Positions 1 through 6,697 of a stretch of DNA of 16,898 nt are shown piece after piece. Position 1 is the stretch's first letter; every line of letters begins with the position of its first letter. Below the pieces are notes generated by a model. That model had not been told where the DNA came from. It saw only the letters and a program-made list of their open reading frames with translations, and ran no database searches. Origin of the DNA: CBFDBF01 sp050287725 (lineage in GTDB: Bacteria; Pseudomonadota; Gammaproteobacteria; Chromatiales; Chromatiaceae). Where the stretch lies: NCBI GenBank assembly GCA_050287725.1, contig JBNKCL010000096.1:1-16898 (forward strand), written 5' to 3'. The position numbers and the translations under genes were made by a program.

Positions 1-1023
1 CAGCCCGACGTTCTGTTCCGGGTAGGCGGTGCCGGTGGGGTGGTACTGCACCGAATCCATGTAGCCCAGCTTGGCGCCGGCGCGGTAGGCCATCACCAGC
101 CCGTCGCCGGTGGCGCCGTAGTGATTGGTGCAGGCGAAGCCGCGGTAGTGCAGGCGCCCGGTGCCGCCGGTGGCGATGATCACCGCCTTGGCTTTCACCA
201 CCTGGAAGGTGGCCGTCTCCAGGTTGTAGAGGATGGCGCCGGCGCAGCGGCCCTTGTCGTCCAGCAGGATCTCTACCGCCGGCGAGAATTCCAGTACCCG
301 GATCTTGTCGCTGCGGTTGCGCGCCTCGTCGCGCACCACCCGCATGATCTCGGCACCGGTCATGTCGCCGGCGGAGTGCATGCGCTTGCGGCTGGTGCCG
401 CCGCCGTGACGCACCTTCATGCGGCCGTCCGGGTGTTTGTCGAACATCATGCCGAGGGACTCGAGCCACTCGATGATGAGCGGCGCGTCGTTGGTGAGGG
501 CCGCCACCAGCGAGGGTTCGTTGGTGAAGTGGCCGCCGCCGATTACGTCCAGGTAGTGGAAATAGGGGGAGTCCGGCTCCTGGTCGGCGCCCTGGATGCC
601 GCCCTCGGCCATCACGGTGTTGGAGTCGCCGTGGCGCAGCTTGGTGGCCAGCAGCACCTCGTGGCCCTCGGCCGCCGCCGTCAGGGCCGCGGCGGTGCCG
701 CCGCCCCCGCCGCCGATCACCAGTACGTCGGTCTCCAGGTCCGGCCGGGTGACGTCCACCTGCACCGCTTCGATCATGCTGCGGGATTCCAGCAGGTCCA
801 CCAGCTCTTCCGGGTAGACCTCGCCCGCGTTGGGACCGATCCCCAGGGCGCGCCGTCCCTCCTTGGTGTAGTCGGGATGGAACTGGTTCAGGACCTCTTC
901 GCGCTGATCCATGGACATGGCGGGAAAAGCCACGCCGGCCCGGGACTGGGCGAGACGTTCCGGACGGCTCGCCTCGACCCGCTTGATCAGTTCCAGCATT
1001 TCGGGAGTGTAACCTTCTTGCAT
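1..1023 (-). CDS. FAD flavoprotein subunit, SdhA/FrdA/TfrA-like (partial)
   Basis: Flavoprotein of the succinate dehydrogenase/fumarate reductase superfamily. The C-terminal part lies beyond the left window edge; 341 residues are visible from the ATG at 1023. Seen: a Rossmann FAD motif VIGGGGGGTAAA (residues 102-113), the NTVMAEGGIQGA segment (135-146) that contacts FAD, a second flavin segment IIATGGTG (282-289), and QYHPTG (326-331), which matches the substrate-side histidine motif of FrdA. Two things are odd. About 100 residues precede the FAD fold, where E. coli FrdA has only about ten. Asn135 stands where SdhA/FrdA carry the histidine that binds FAD covalently, so FAD is probably non-covalent, as in L-aspartate oxidase-type relatives. 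It is last of four minus-strand genes, 15 bp after the iron-sulfur subunit, with a weak GCAGGG ribosome site. Family assignment is firm; the substrate (fumarate, succinate or other) is not. Confidence 0.88.
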   Translation of the reverse strand, partial: MQEGYTPEMLELIKRVEASRPERLAQSRAGVAFPAMSMDQREEVLNQFHPDYTKEGRRALGIGPNAGEVYPEELVDLLESRSMIEAVQVDVTRPDLETDVLVIGGGGGGTAAALTAAAEGHEVLLATKLRHGDSNTVMAEGGIQGADQEPDSPYFHYLDVIGGGHFTNEPSLVAALTNDAPLIIEWLESLGMMFDKHPDGRMKVRHGGGTSRKRMHSAGDMTGAEIMRVVRDEARNRSDKIRVLEFSPAVEILLDDKGRCAGAILYNLETATFQVVKAKAVIIATGGTGRLHYRGFACTNHYGATGDGLVMAYRAGAKLGYMDSVQYHPTGTAYPEQNVGL

Positions 1024-1038
1024 TGGCGTACCCTGCTC

Positions 1039-1827
1039 TTATAGATAGGTCTGGTCTTGCGGCAGCCACTCTCCGGGTTTGGAGAGATCCGGTTCCCGCT
1101 CGCGTTCGACATAGAGCGTTTTCAGCTCCTCTTTGCTCATCTGTCCCAGATCCGCCAGCATCTTTTCATAGCGGCCGGAGCGGACCTGTTCCGCCCGCGC
1201 CTCGGTGGTTGCGGATTTGGGGGTGATCTGGGTGGCCGCGATGCGGCGGGCCGCCATGGCCACGTTCATCTGGGAGATGTTGGCCGGGCAGCGGCTTACG
1301 CAGAGACCGCACATGATGCAGTCGAAGGAGGCCTGGGCGCCGCGTTTCACGTCCCCCCGCTTGAAGTGGGCGATATAGCCCATCACGTCGATATCCATCG
1401 GGCAGGTGCGGGTGCAGGTGCCGCAGCCGACACAGCGGAAGATCTCGGGATAGAGGGCGTGCAGCTGGGCGTCCGGGGAGAGGTTGGTATCCACCCCGCC
1501 GTGGTCCGCCCGGTTGGCCGGGAAGAAGGGCACCTGGGAGAGGATCATCCCCTCCTCCGCCACCGTCTGGCAGGCCAGGCCGGTGTTCAGGGTGTGGTCA
1601 CCCTGCTTGCGATAGAAGGTGCCGCAGGCGCCGCAGATGCCGCCGCGGCAGCCGCAGCCGCGTTTGAACTGGTAGCCCGCATATTCCATCGCCTTGAGGA
1701 TGGTCAGGGTCTCGGGGATCTGATACGTCTGCCCCATGATCTGGATGGTGATGTACCGGGCATCCTCGGGCGGGATGGTCCGGTCGCCGACCATTACGGT
1801 TTGGATTTTCTGGCCGCTTGCTTCCAC
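1039..1827 (-). CDS. SdhB/TfrB-N-like iron-sulfur protein: 2Fe-2S plus two 4Fe-4S
   Basis: Electron-transfer subunit, 262 residues, probably partner of the flavoprotein that follows 15 bp downstream. Seen: an N-terminal plant-ferredoxin-like fold with a 2Fe-2S signature GCRGGICGAC (likely ligands C60, C65, C68, C86), then two complete CxxCxxCxxxCP motifs (C132/C135/C138/C142 and C170/C173/C176/C180). Classical SdhB has one 4Fe-4S and one 3Fe-4S centre; here the second motif has all four cysteines, as in the N-terminal half of thiol:fumarate reductase TfrB. No membrane segment is seen, so the protein should be soluble or peripheral. The start is a GTG at 1827, supported by GAGGAG seven bases upstream; it lies only 14 bp from the HdrB-like gene, so translation is probably coupled. 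Role in an Sdh/Tfr-like complex is inferred from fold and context. Confidence 0.88.
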   Translation of the reverse strand: MEASGQKIQTVMVGDRTIPPEDARYITIQIMGQTYQIPETLTILKAMEYAGYQFKRGCGCRGGICGACGTFYRKQGDHTLNTGLACQTVAEEGMILSQVPFFPANRADHGGVDTNLSPDAQLHALYPEIFRCVGCGTCTRTCPMDIDVMGYIAHFKRGDVKRGAQASFDCIMCGLCVSRCPANISQMNVAMAARRIAATQITPKSATTEARAEQVRSGRYEKMLADLGQMSKEELKTLYVEREREPDLSKPGEWLPQDQTYL

Positions 1828-1841
1828 AGGCTCGCTCCTCG

Positions 1842-2774
1842 CTATTTAATCTCTTCTGTCCCATCATCGATGCAGCAGGCGGAGAGAATCGGCCGCAGGT
1901 CGATATGATGGTCTTCAAATTTGTGTTCTTTGGTATCCAGCCCCAGCGCGATGGCCAGCAGCTGGGTGAAATAGAGCACCGGCATCCCCTGATACTCGGT
2001 GAAGTGATCGGAGGACCGGGCCTCGCTTTGGCTCTTGTCCAGGTTGGACTGGCATAGCGGGCAGGCGGTAACGATCGCCTGGGCGCCGTAGTCGCCGGCT
2101 TCGGAGAGGATGCCGTAGGAGAGCTCCATGGCCTTCTCCGGTTCCCGCATCACCAGGTAGGAGCCGCAGCAATCCACCTGGCCCGGGAAGTCGACGATCT
2201 TGCAGCCGAGCGCATCCAGAAAGTCGTGCAGGATGGTGGGGTCTTCCGGGTCGTCCAGGCCAAGTTCCTTCTTCGGTTTCAGCAACAGACAGCCGTAATA
2301 AGGGGCCACCGCGACGTTGCTCATGTCCACCTTCACCGCTTCCCGCAGCTTGTCGAAGCCCACCACGTCCCGGAGATACTCCAGGTAGTGTTCCACCTTG
2401 ACGGTACCCTGGTAATCCAGGCCCAGGAATTTGTTCATGGTGGTGCGCTTTTCCGGTTCCTGCCGGAAGGCGTACTGGGTGCGTTTGAGGGTGTTGTAAC
2501 AGAAGGAGCAGAGGGTGATGAGTTGCGGATCGATGCCCCGTTCGCGGCAGTGGTTCTCGGCCTGGATCAGCACGTTGGTGGGTCCGGCCAGCCCCATCAG
2601 GTTGTTGTTGGTAAGCGGAAACGAGGCGCCGCAGCAGTTCCAGTCCTTCATCTCCTCCATCACGAAGCCGAGTGCATCGGAGCAGTCCAGCGCGGATTGC
2701 TCGTATCCCTTGGCTTTTGTTTTCAGGGTGCAGCCCGGATAGTAAGGAACTCGGATGTGCTCGTGTGATGACAT
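1842..2774 (-). CDS. HdrB-like protein with two CCG domains (SdhE/MfrE/TfrB-C type)
   Basis: Homologue of heterodisulfide reductase subunit B, 310 residues. Seen: two cysteine-rich CCG domains. The first has C15, C47-C48-G49 and C89-x2-C92; the second has C162, C202-C203-G204 and C239-x2-C242. In methanogen HdrB each such domain holds a non-cubane 4Fe-4S centre that cleaves a disulfide. In class E succinate dehydrogenases and MfrE (SdhE-type subunits) the same domains replace the transmembrane SdhCD anchor. Both cysteine sets look complete, so both sites could be active. No signal peptide or membrane helix is visible. It follows the HdrC-like gene by 9 bp and precedes the iron-sulfur subunit by 14 bp. 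Function could be disulfide reduction, quinone contact, or electron relay to the SdhAB-like pair; sequence does not choose between these. Confidence 0.88.
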   Translation of the reverse strand: MSSHEHIRVPYYPGCTLKTKAKGYEQSALDCSDALGFVMEEMKDWNCCGASFPLTNNNLMGLAGPTNVLIQAENHCRERGIDPQLITLCSFCYNTLKRTQYAFRQEPEKRTTMNKFLGLDYQGTVKVEHYLEYLRDVVGFDKLREAVKVDMSNVAVAPYYGCLLLKPKKELGLDDPEDPTILHDFLDALGCKIVDFPGQVDCCGSYLVMREPEKAMELSYGILSEAGDYGAQAIVTACPLCQSNLDKSQSEARSSDHFTEYQGMPVLYFTQLLAIALGLDTKEHKFEDHHIDLRPILSACCIDDGTEEIK

Positions 2775-2783
2775 GCGTACGCC

Positions 2784-3176
2784 CTAGACAAACTTACGGA
2801 AACCGCTGACCACGGCCATTTGGGTGGACTGCGTCAAGAATTCCTGCCCCAGTTCTTCCGCCGAGATCCGGGGATCCATGTTGCGCAGGTGAATCAGTTT
2901 CAATCCTTCGATGATCGCCGCCGGGCTGACGTTTTTGGGACAGCGCTCGGAGCAGGTCAGGCAGCCCATGCAGGACCAGATGGAATCTTCGTTTATGACT
3001 TCGCGAAACAAGCCGAGCTGGAGTTTGCGGATGATTACGCTGGGCGGCGGGTCCATGGAGGCAGGGCAGCCGGCAGTGCATTTGCCGCACTGATAACAAT
3101 TGGTCAACCGTTCACCGGTCGCCTGTTCCAGTTCGCGCACTTCCGCCAGTTCGTGGTCGGAGTGGGTTAGCAACAT
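2784..3176 (-). CDS. HdrC-like 4Fe-4S dicluster protein
   Basis: Small iron-sulfur protein, 130 residues, like heterodisulfide reductase subunit C. Seen: two CxxCxxCxxxCP motifs (C27/C30/C33/C37 and C69/C72/C75/C79) in the HdrC arrangement, with a helical linker between them. There are no transmembrane segments, unlike GlpC/DsrK-type fusions. It is the first gene of the four-gene minus-strand operon. The ATG at 3176 is preceded by a GAGGG-containing but not strong ribosome site. It should pass electrons between the CCG-domain protein encoded 9 bp downstream and another carrier. No HdrA-type flavoprotein is present in the window, so this is an HdrBC pair attached to an SdhAB-like pair and not a standard HdrABC. 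Family call firm, partner inferred from operon. Confidence 0.87.
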   Translation of the reverse strand: MLLTHSDHELAEVRELEQATGERLTNCYQCGKCTAGCPASMDPPPSVIIRKLQLGLFREVINEDSIWSCMGCLTCSERCPKNVSPAAIIEGLKLIHLRNMDPRISAEELGQEFLTQSTQMAVVSGFRKFV

Positions 3177-3225
3177 ACCTGGCCCTCGCTACTGTTTGTC
3201 TTTACACCGGGGGACATCTGCCCCT

Positions 3226-3240
3226 GGATCTTTTAGATCC
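3226..3240. repeat. Short perfect inverted repeat GGATCT-TTT-AGATCC
   Basis: Six-base arms at 3226-3231 and 3235-3240 with a three-base loop. It would lie in the untranslated leader of the HdrC-like operon, about 50 bases before the start codon. It could be a weak leader hairpin or a protein site. No T-run follows on either strand, so it is not an obvious terminator. Confidence 0.4.
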
Positions 3241-3272
3241 CCGTAAATCAGTTCTGTCCCGGAATTCTTGGT

Positions 3273-3301
3273 CTTATGTTGACCGTAGCGATATGTGTCT
3301 A
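3273..3301 (-). promoter_or_regulatory. Candidate sigma70 promoter of the HdrC/HdrB/SdhB/SdhA-like operon
   Basis: Read on the minus strand, TAGACA (3296-3301) is five of six bases from the -35 consensus. After a 17-base spacer comes CATAAG (3273-3278), four of six from the -10 consensus. Transcription would start near 3266, giving a leader of about 90 bases. It is the best-spaced candidate I found upstream of this operon, but it was found by eye and is unproven. Confidence 0.4.
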
Positions 3302-3305
3302 CGGT
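3282..3305. promoter_or_regulatory. Operator-like inverted repeat over the candidate promoter
   Basis: Perfect seven-base arms ACCGTAG (3282-3288) and CTACGGT (3299-3305) are separated by ten bases. The right arm overlaps the candidate -35 box and the left arm lies in the spacer of the promoter described at 3273-3301. A dimeric regulator bound here would cover the promoter, which suggests repression. No known regulator consensus (Fnr, ArcA, Crp) fits. Confidence 0.4.
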
Positions 3306-3429
3306 ACGGCCTTAACAGCAAAGGCAGGAAAGCGTCGGGTGCAATGCCCAACTGCATGCATACACAACGCACCTGATTCTCTCCTCGACTCTAACTGTTG
3401 GCTGTTTTTGTTTTAGGGTATTCGTGCTG

Positions 3430-3448
3430 CTTTGAGATAGGCTCAAAG
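3430..3448. repeat. Perfect 7-bp inverted repeat CTTTGAG-N5-CTCAAAG
   Basis: Arms at 3430-3436 and 3442-3448 flank a five-base centre. It resembles an Fnr/Crp-family half-site pair (TTGA...TCAA), but the centre is one base longer than in the Fnr consensus. It could be a regulator site for either divergent operon; assignment is speculative. Confidence 0.4.
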
Positions 3449-3477
3449 TTGACACTACCAACATCGCCGCCGGCGGA

Positions 3478-3505
3478 CGAATAACCGAATAGAGCGGCTT
3501 ATTCG
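3478..3505. repeat. Hairpin CGAATAACCG ... CGG-C-TTATTCG
   Basis: Seven-base arms CGAATAA (3478-3484) and TTATTCG (3499-3505) are extended inward by CCG/CGG with one bulged C, giving about a ten-base-pair stem and a seven-base loop. No adjacent T-run is seen on either strand. It may be an operator or a structured RNA element in the divergent region. Confidence 0.4.
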
Positions 3506-3813
3506 AACCAGGCCGGAAATTCCATCGAAATCAGTTTCGCGTCTCCCTCGGACGATTGTCAACCCATCTCTGGGGTACGTTATTCTTATGACCATATAAA
3601 TTTTCAGGGAAATCAAATGGATTTATGCCACTTTTTGGAGCGCCGGTTTCATCTGTTTTTATAGGAATTTCGAGGGGTATGGAGGTGTGATTATCTCCAG
3701 AGACCCCGGTGGCCGGCGGCAGTTTTCTTTGCGGTTTTTTTGTAAGCGGGAGATGGGGATTTGCCTCTACAATGGGGAGACCTTAGCATTAAGCTCTTTT
3801 GCCGGATTCCACT

Positions 3814-4743
3814 ATGACTGACCAGATTCTCCGAATCGCAACCCGTAAATCCCCCCTGGCCATGTGGCAGGCTGAGCATGTGGCCGCCGAGTTGCAGCGT
3901 ATCCACCCGGGCCTGCAGGTGGAGCTGGTGGGGATGAGTACCAAAGGCGACAAGATCCTGGATACGCCCCTGGCCAAGATCGGGGGCAAGGGGCTGTTCG
4001 TGAAGGAGCTGGAGCAGGGGATGCTGGAAGGGACCGCCGACATCGCGGTTCACTCCATGAAGGATGTGCCGGTGGAATTTCCCGAGGGGTTGCATCTGGC
4101 GGTGATCATGGAGCGGGAGGATCCGCGCGACGCCTTCGTCTCCGGGCGTTTTAATAGCATCGATGAACTGCCGCAGGGGGCGGCGGTGGGGACCGCCAGC
4201 CTGCGGCGTCAATGCCAACTGGCGGAGCGGCGCCCCGATCTCCGCATCTCGCCGTTGCGCGGCAACGTCAATACCCGCCTGCGCAAACTGGATGAGGGGG
4301 AGTTCGATGCCATTATCCTGGCGGCCGCCGGCCTGATCCGGCTGGAATTCGAACAGCGTATTACCGCATTCATGGAGCCGGAGCAGAGCCTGCCGGCCAT
4401 CGGTCAGGGGGCGGTGGGGATCGAGTGCCGCAGCGACGATGCGCGCATCAACGCCTTGCTGGCGCCCCTGCACCACCCCGCAACCGCCACCTGTGTTACC
4501 GCAGAGCGCGCCTTGAACCACCGGTTGATGGGGGGGTGTCAGGTCCCGATCGCCGGGTTTGCGGTTCTGGAAGGGGATCGGCTGTGGCTGCGGGGTTTGG
4601 TGGGTGAGCCGGACGGCAGCCGGGTCATCCGAGCCGAGATCCGCGGGGCCGCTGCCGATGCGGCCCGGCTCGGGGTTGCGTTGGCGGAGGAACTGCTCGC
4701 CACCGGTGCCGCCCCGATTCTGCAGCGGCTCTACGGGGAGTAA
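3814..4743 (+). CDS. hemC: Porphobilinogen deaminase (hydroxymethylbilane synthase)
   Basis: Polymerises four porphobilinogen molecules into hydroxymethylbilane in the cytoplasm, the third common step of haem, sirohaem and vitamin B12 synthesis. 309 residues, close to the 313 of E. coli HemC. Seen: LRIATRKSPLAMWQ near the N-terminus, catalytic Asp84 in HSMKD, the substrate-binding arginine pair R131-R132 in GTASLRR, and Cys242 in MGGCQVPI, the attachment point of the dipyrromethane cofactor; these positions coincide with E. coli numbering. The ATG at 3814 is preferred over an upstream TTG at 3799 because it gives the usual family N-terminus; no clear ribosome site precedes it. First gene of the hemCDXY run, with hemD 12 bp downstream. 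Confidence 0.97.
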   Translation: MTDQILRIATRKSPLAMWQAEHVAAELQRIHPGLQVELVGMSTKGDKILDTPLAKIGGKGLFVKELEQGMLEGTADIAVHSMKDVPVEFPEGLHLAVIMEREDPRDAFVSGRFNSIDELPQGAAVGTASLRRQCQLAERRPDLRISPLRGNVNTRLRKLDEGEFDAIILAAAGLIRLEFEQRITAFMEPEQSLPAIGQGAVGIECRSDDARINALLAPLHHPATATCVTAERALNHRLMGGCQVPIAGFAVLEGDRLWLRGLVGEPDGSRVIRAEIRGAAADAARLGVALAEELLATGAAPILQRLYGE

Positions 4744-4755
4744 TCGGGGAGATCG

Positions 4756-5562
4756 ATGAGCCCACAACCCCATCCCGGCGGCTGTGATCTCTCCGGTATC
4801 GGGGTATTGGTGACCCGGGCCGCACGTCAGGGGGAGGAGCTTTGTCGCCTGATCCGGTCTCATGGGGGCCGTCCGATCCATTTTCCCGCCCTGGAGATCC
4901 ACGGCCCCGAGAACCCCGCCGCACTGCGGGCGTTGCTGGCCGGGATCGAGCGCTACGATATCGCCTTTTTTGTCAGTTCCAACGCGGTTCGCTATGGACT
5001 CGAGCTGTTGGGCGGCACGCTTCCCTCTTCCCTGCGGGTGGCCGCCGTGGGAACCGGAACGGCCCGGGCGTTGGCGACGCATGGTATTGACGTAAACCTC
5101 CTCCCTGAAGAACGGTTCGACAGCGAAGCGTTGCTGGCGCTGCCGGCGTTGCAGCAGGTCGCGGGAAAACGAATTCTGATCTTTCGCGGCAACGGCGGAC
5201 GCCCCTTACTGGGGGATACCCTGCGGGAACGGGGGGCGGAGGTGGTGTATGCCGAGGTCTATCGACGTGCGCGGCCCGCGGCGGATGTTGCGCCGTTGCT
5301 CGCACGTTGGCGGCCCGAAATCCGGATCGTTACCGCCACCAGTCTGGAGCTGTTGAACAATCTCGTTGTCCTATTGGGAGAGACGGGCCGGGCACTGCTT
5401 CTGGAGACGCCGCTGGTGGTGGTGAGCGAAGCGATGCGGCGGCGTGCGGAGGAGCTTGGGTGCCGTCATATCCTGATGGCGTCGCGGGCCGAAGACGCGA
5501 GTTTAGTGGAGACGGTTTGTGATTGGGCGCAACACCGTTCCGGTGGCGATAATTCCACCTGA
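4756..5562 (+). CDS. hemD: Uroporphyrinogen-III synthase
   Basis: Cyclises hydroxymethylbilane, the HemC product, with inversion of ring D to give uroporphyrinogen III. 268 residues, slightly longer than E. coli HemD (246) because of a short N-terminal extension. Seen: the first-domain strand GVLVTRAARQGEEL (residues 16-29), the conserved DIAFFVSSNAVRY segment (68-80) and AVGTGTARAL (97-106), typical of the two-lobed HemD fold in a family of otherwise low identity. ATG 4756 has a good GGGGAGA ribosome site four bases upstream. It is 12 bp behind hemC, so the two are almost certainly cotranscribed. Confidence 0.95.
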   Translation: MSPQPHPGGCDLSGIGVLVTRAARQGEELCRLIRSHGGRPIHFPALEIHGPENPAALRALLAGIERYDIAFFVSSNAVRYGLELLGGTLPSSLRVAAVGTGTARALATHGIDVNLLPEERFDSEALLALPALQQVAGKRILIFRGNGGRPLLGDTLRERGAEVVYAEVYRRARPAADVAPLLARWRPEIRIVTATSLELLNNLVVLLGETGRALLLETPLVVVSEAMRRRAEELGCRHILMASRAEDASLVETVCDWAQHRSGGDNST

Positions 5563-5614
5563 TTCGGCAAACTTTGCTACCCTAACCAACAAGTTGCATT
5601 TACTGGAATAGTCT

Positions 5615-6697
5615 ATGAACGACACAGAGCAAGAAGCGGCGGTCGCGCCGGCACCGGATCTGGTGCCTGAGGCGGAGCTGTCCACAACAACGGATCGGCC
5701 TTCCAGTGGGGGGATGGGGCAGAAACTGGTTGCGTTGGTTGCGCTGTTGGCGCTGCTCGGCACCGCCGGGGTGCTGGTGGCGGGCTATCGCTATTGGCAA
5801 CAGTTGACCGGCTTTGAACAGAGGATGGATACGCTGGTCCAGGAGGCGGGACAGCAGCAGGATGCGCTTCAGAAACGATTGGGCGGTATGGCGAAGGAGC
5901 TGGAGGCCCGCAAACAGGCTGAAGAGCAGCAGCAGGTCATACTGGAAGAGTTGCAACAGGCCGTCACCGCCAAGGCGGAGCGGGCGGGGGCCGCTTCGGT
6001 GGGAGCGGCGGCGGAAGCGGAGTACCTGATACGCATCGCCAATCGCCGGTTGCAGCTGGAGGGGGATGTGGCGACCGCCCAGTTTGCTTTACAGGAGGCG
6101 GATCGTCGCCTGAAGGAGAGCGGTGATCCGCGTTGGGTGGCGGTGCGGGAGAAGCTGGCCGCCGAGCTGGTTGCGTTGCGCGCGGTGCCGGTGGTGGATG
6201 TGACCGGTGCGTCGCTGCGACTCTCGGCGCTGTTGACCGCAGCGGCGACGCTGAAACCGCTTGCCAGCGAACCGGAACGGCAGCAAAAGGTCGCAGCCGA
6301 GCAGGGGCGGGAGGAACGCACCTGGGAGACCATGTTGCAGGATCTTTCGGAAAAGCTCAGGTCGATGCTGGTGATTCGGCGCAATGATCGTCCGATGGCA
6401 CCCCTGCTGGCGCCGGAGCAGATCTACTTTCTGAAACAGAATCTGCAGTTGCAGTTGGAAGTGGCGCGGCTGGCCCTGCTGCGCCGGGATCAGGAGCTTT
6501 TTAACCAGAGCCTGGAACATGCCGACAACTGGTTGGCGGAATACTTTGATCCCAAACAGGAGAAGATCCAGGGGTTACGGAAAGAGATCGAAGCGTTGCG
6601 ACAGCTGGAGCTGCGGCCGCAGTTGCCGGACATCTCCGGTTCGTTGCGGGCGTTAGAGGCGCTGAGAGGCCGTAGCGGGGGGACGTCGACGCCATGA
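5615..6697 (+). CDS. hemX: HemX, membrane-anchored coiled-coil protein of the hem operon
   Basis: 360-residue HemX-family protein, often labelled 'uroporphyrinogen-III C-methyltransferase' although no SAM-methyltransferase motif is present. Seen: an acidic, Pro/Ala-rich cytoplasmic N-terminus, one membrane helix (about residues 37-59), a Gln/Glu-rich coiled coil (65-120), then the HemX signature AEAEYLIRIANRRLQLEGD (about 133-151) and an AD-rich helical domain. The topology predicts most of the protein in the periplasm. A structural or scaffolding role for haem synthesis enzymes is usually supposed, but its biochemical function is unproven. It lies 52 bp after hemD with a weak ribosome site (GGAA), and its stop overlaps the hemY start. 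Confidence 0.93.
   Translation: MNDTEQEAAVAPAPDLVPEAELSTTTDRPSSGGMGQKLVALVALLALLGTAGVLVAGYRYWQQLTGFEQRMDTLVQEAGQQQDALQKRLGGMAKELEARKQAEEQQQVILEELQQAVTAKAERAGAASVGAAAEAEYLIRIANRRLQLEGDVATAQFALQEADRRLKESGDPRWVAVREKLAAELVALRAVPVVDVTGASLRLSALLTAAATLKPLASEPERQQKVAAEQGREERTWETMLQDLSEKLRSMLVIRRNDRPMAPLLAPEQIYFLKQNLQLQLEVARLALLRRDQELFNQSLEHADNWLAEYFDPKQEKIQGLRKEIEALRQLELRPQLPDISGSLRALEALRGRSGGTSTP

Larger units (their letters stand above)
3177..3813. other. Non-coding divergent intergenic region with inverted repeats
   Basis: About 640 bp separate the minus-strand HdrC-like gene from plus-strand hemC. I see no credible coding frame. The stretch is AT-richer than its neighbours and holds several inverted repeats (3226-3240, 3282-3305, 3430-3448, 3478-3505) plus an 8-bp palindrome TGCATGCA at 3353-3360. 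It must hold the promoters of both operons. On the plus side the only -10-like hexamer close to hemC is TACAAT at 3768-3773, without a good -35 partner. No known riboswitch consensus was recognised by eye, but a structured leader cannot be excluded. Confidence 0.7.

Noticed and set aside
1057..1908. Plus-strand open frame of 283 codons opposite the SdhB-like gene
   Set aside because: Shadow of a gene with intact cysteine motifs; alanine/histidine-rich translation typical of antisense frames.
3301..3420. Possible riboswitch in the divergent region
   Set aside because: Compared by eye with the c-di-GMP-I consensus; the conserved core is absent. No other riboswitch consensus was recognised, but a covariance search was not possible here.
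3740..3773. Possible hemC promoter TTGTAA ... TACAAT
   Set aside because: The boxes are 22 bases apart, too far for sigma70; only the -10-like hexamer is noted in the intergenic entry.
3691..5082. Minus-strand open frame (463 codons) opposite hemC and hemD
   Set aside because: Fully antisense to two recognised enzymes; Gln/Pro/Arg-rich, low-information composition and no ribosome site noted.
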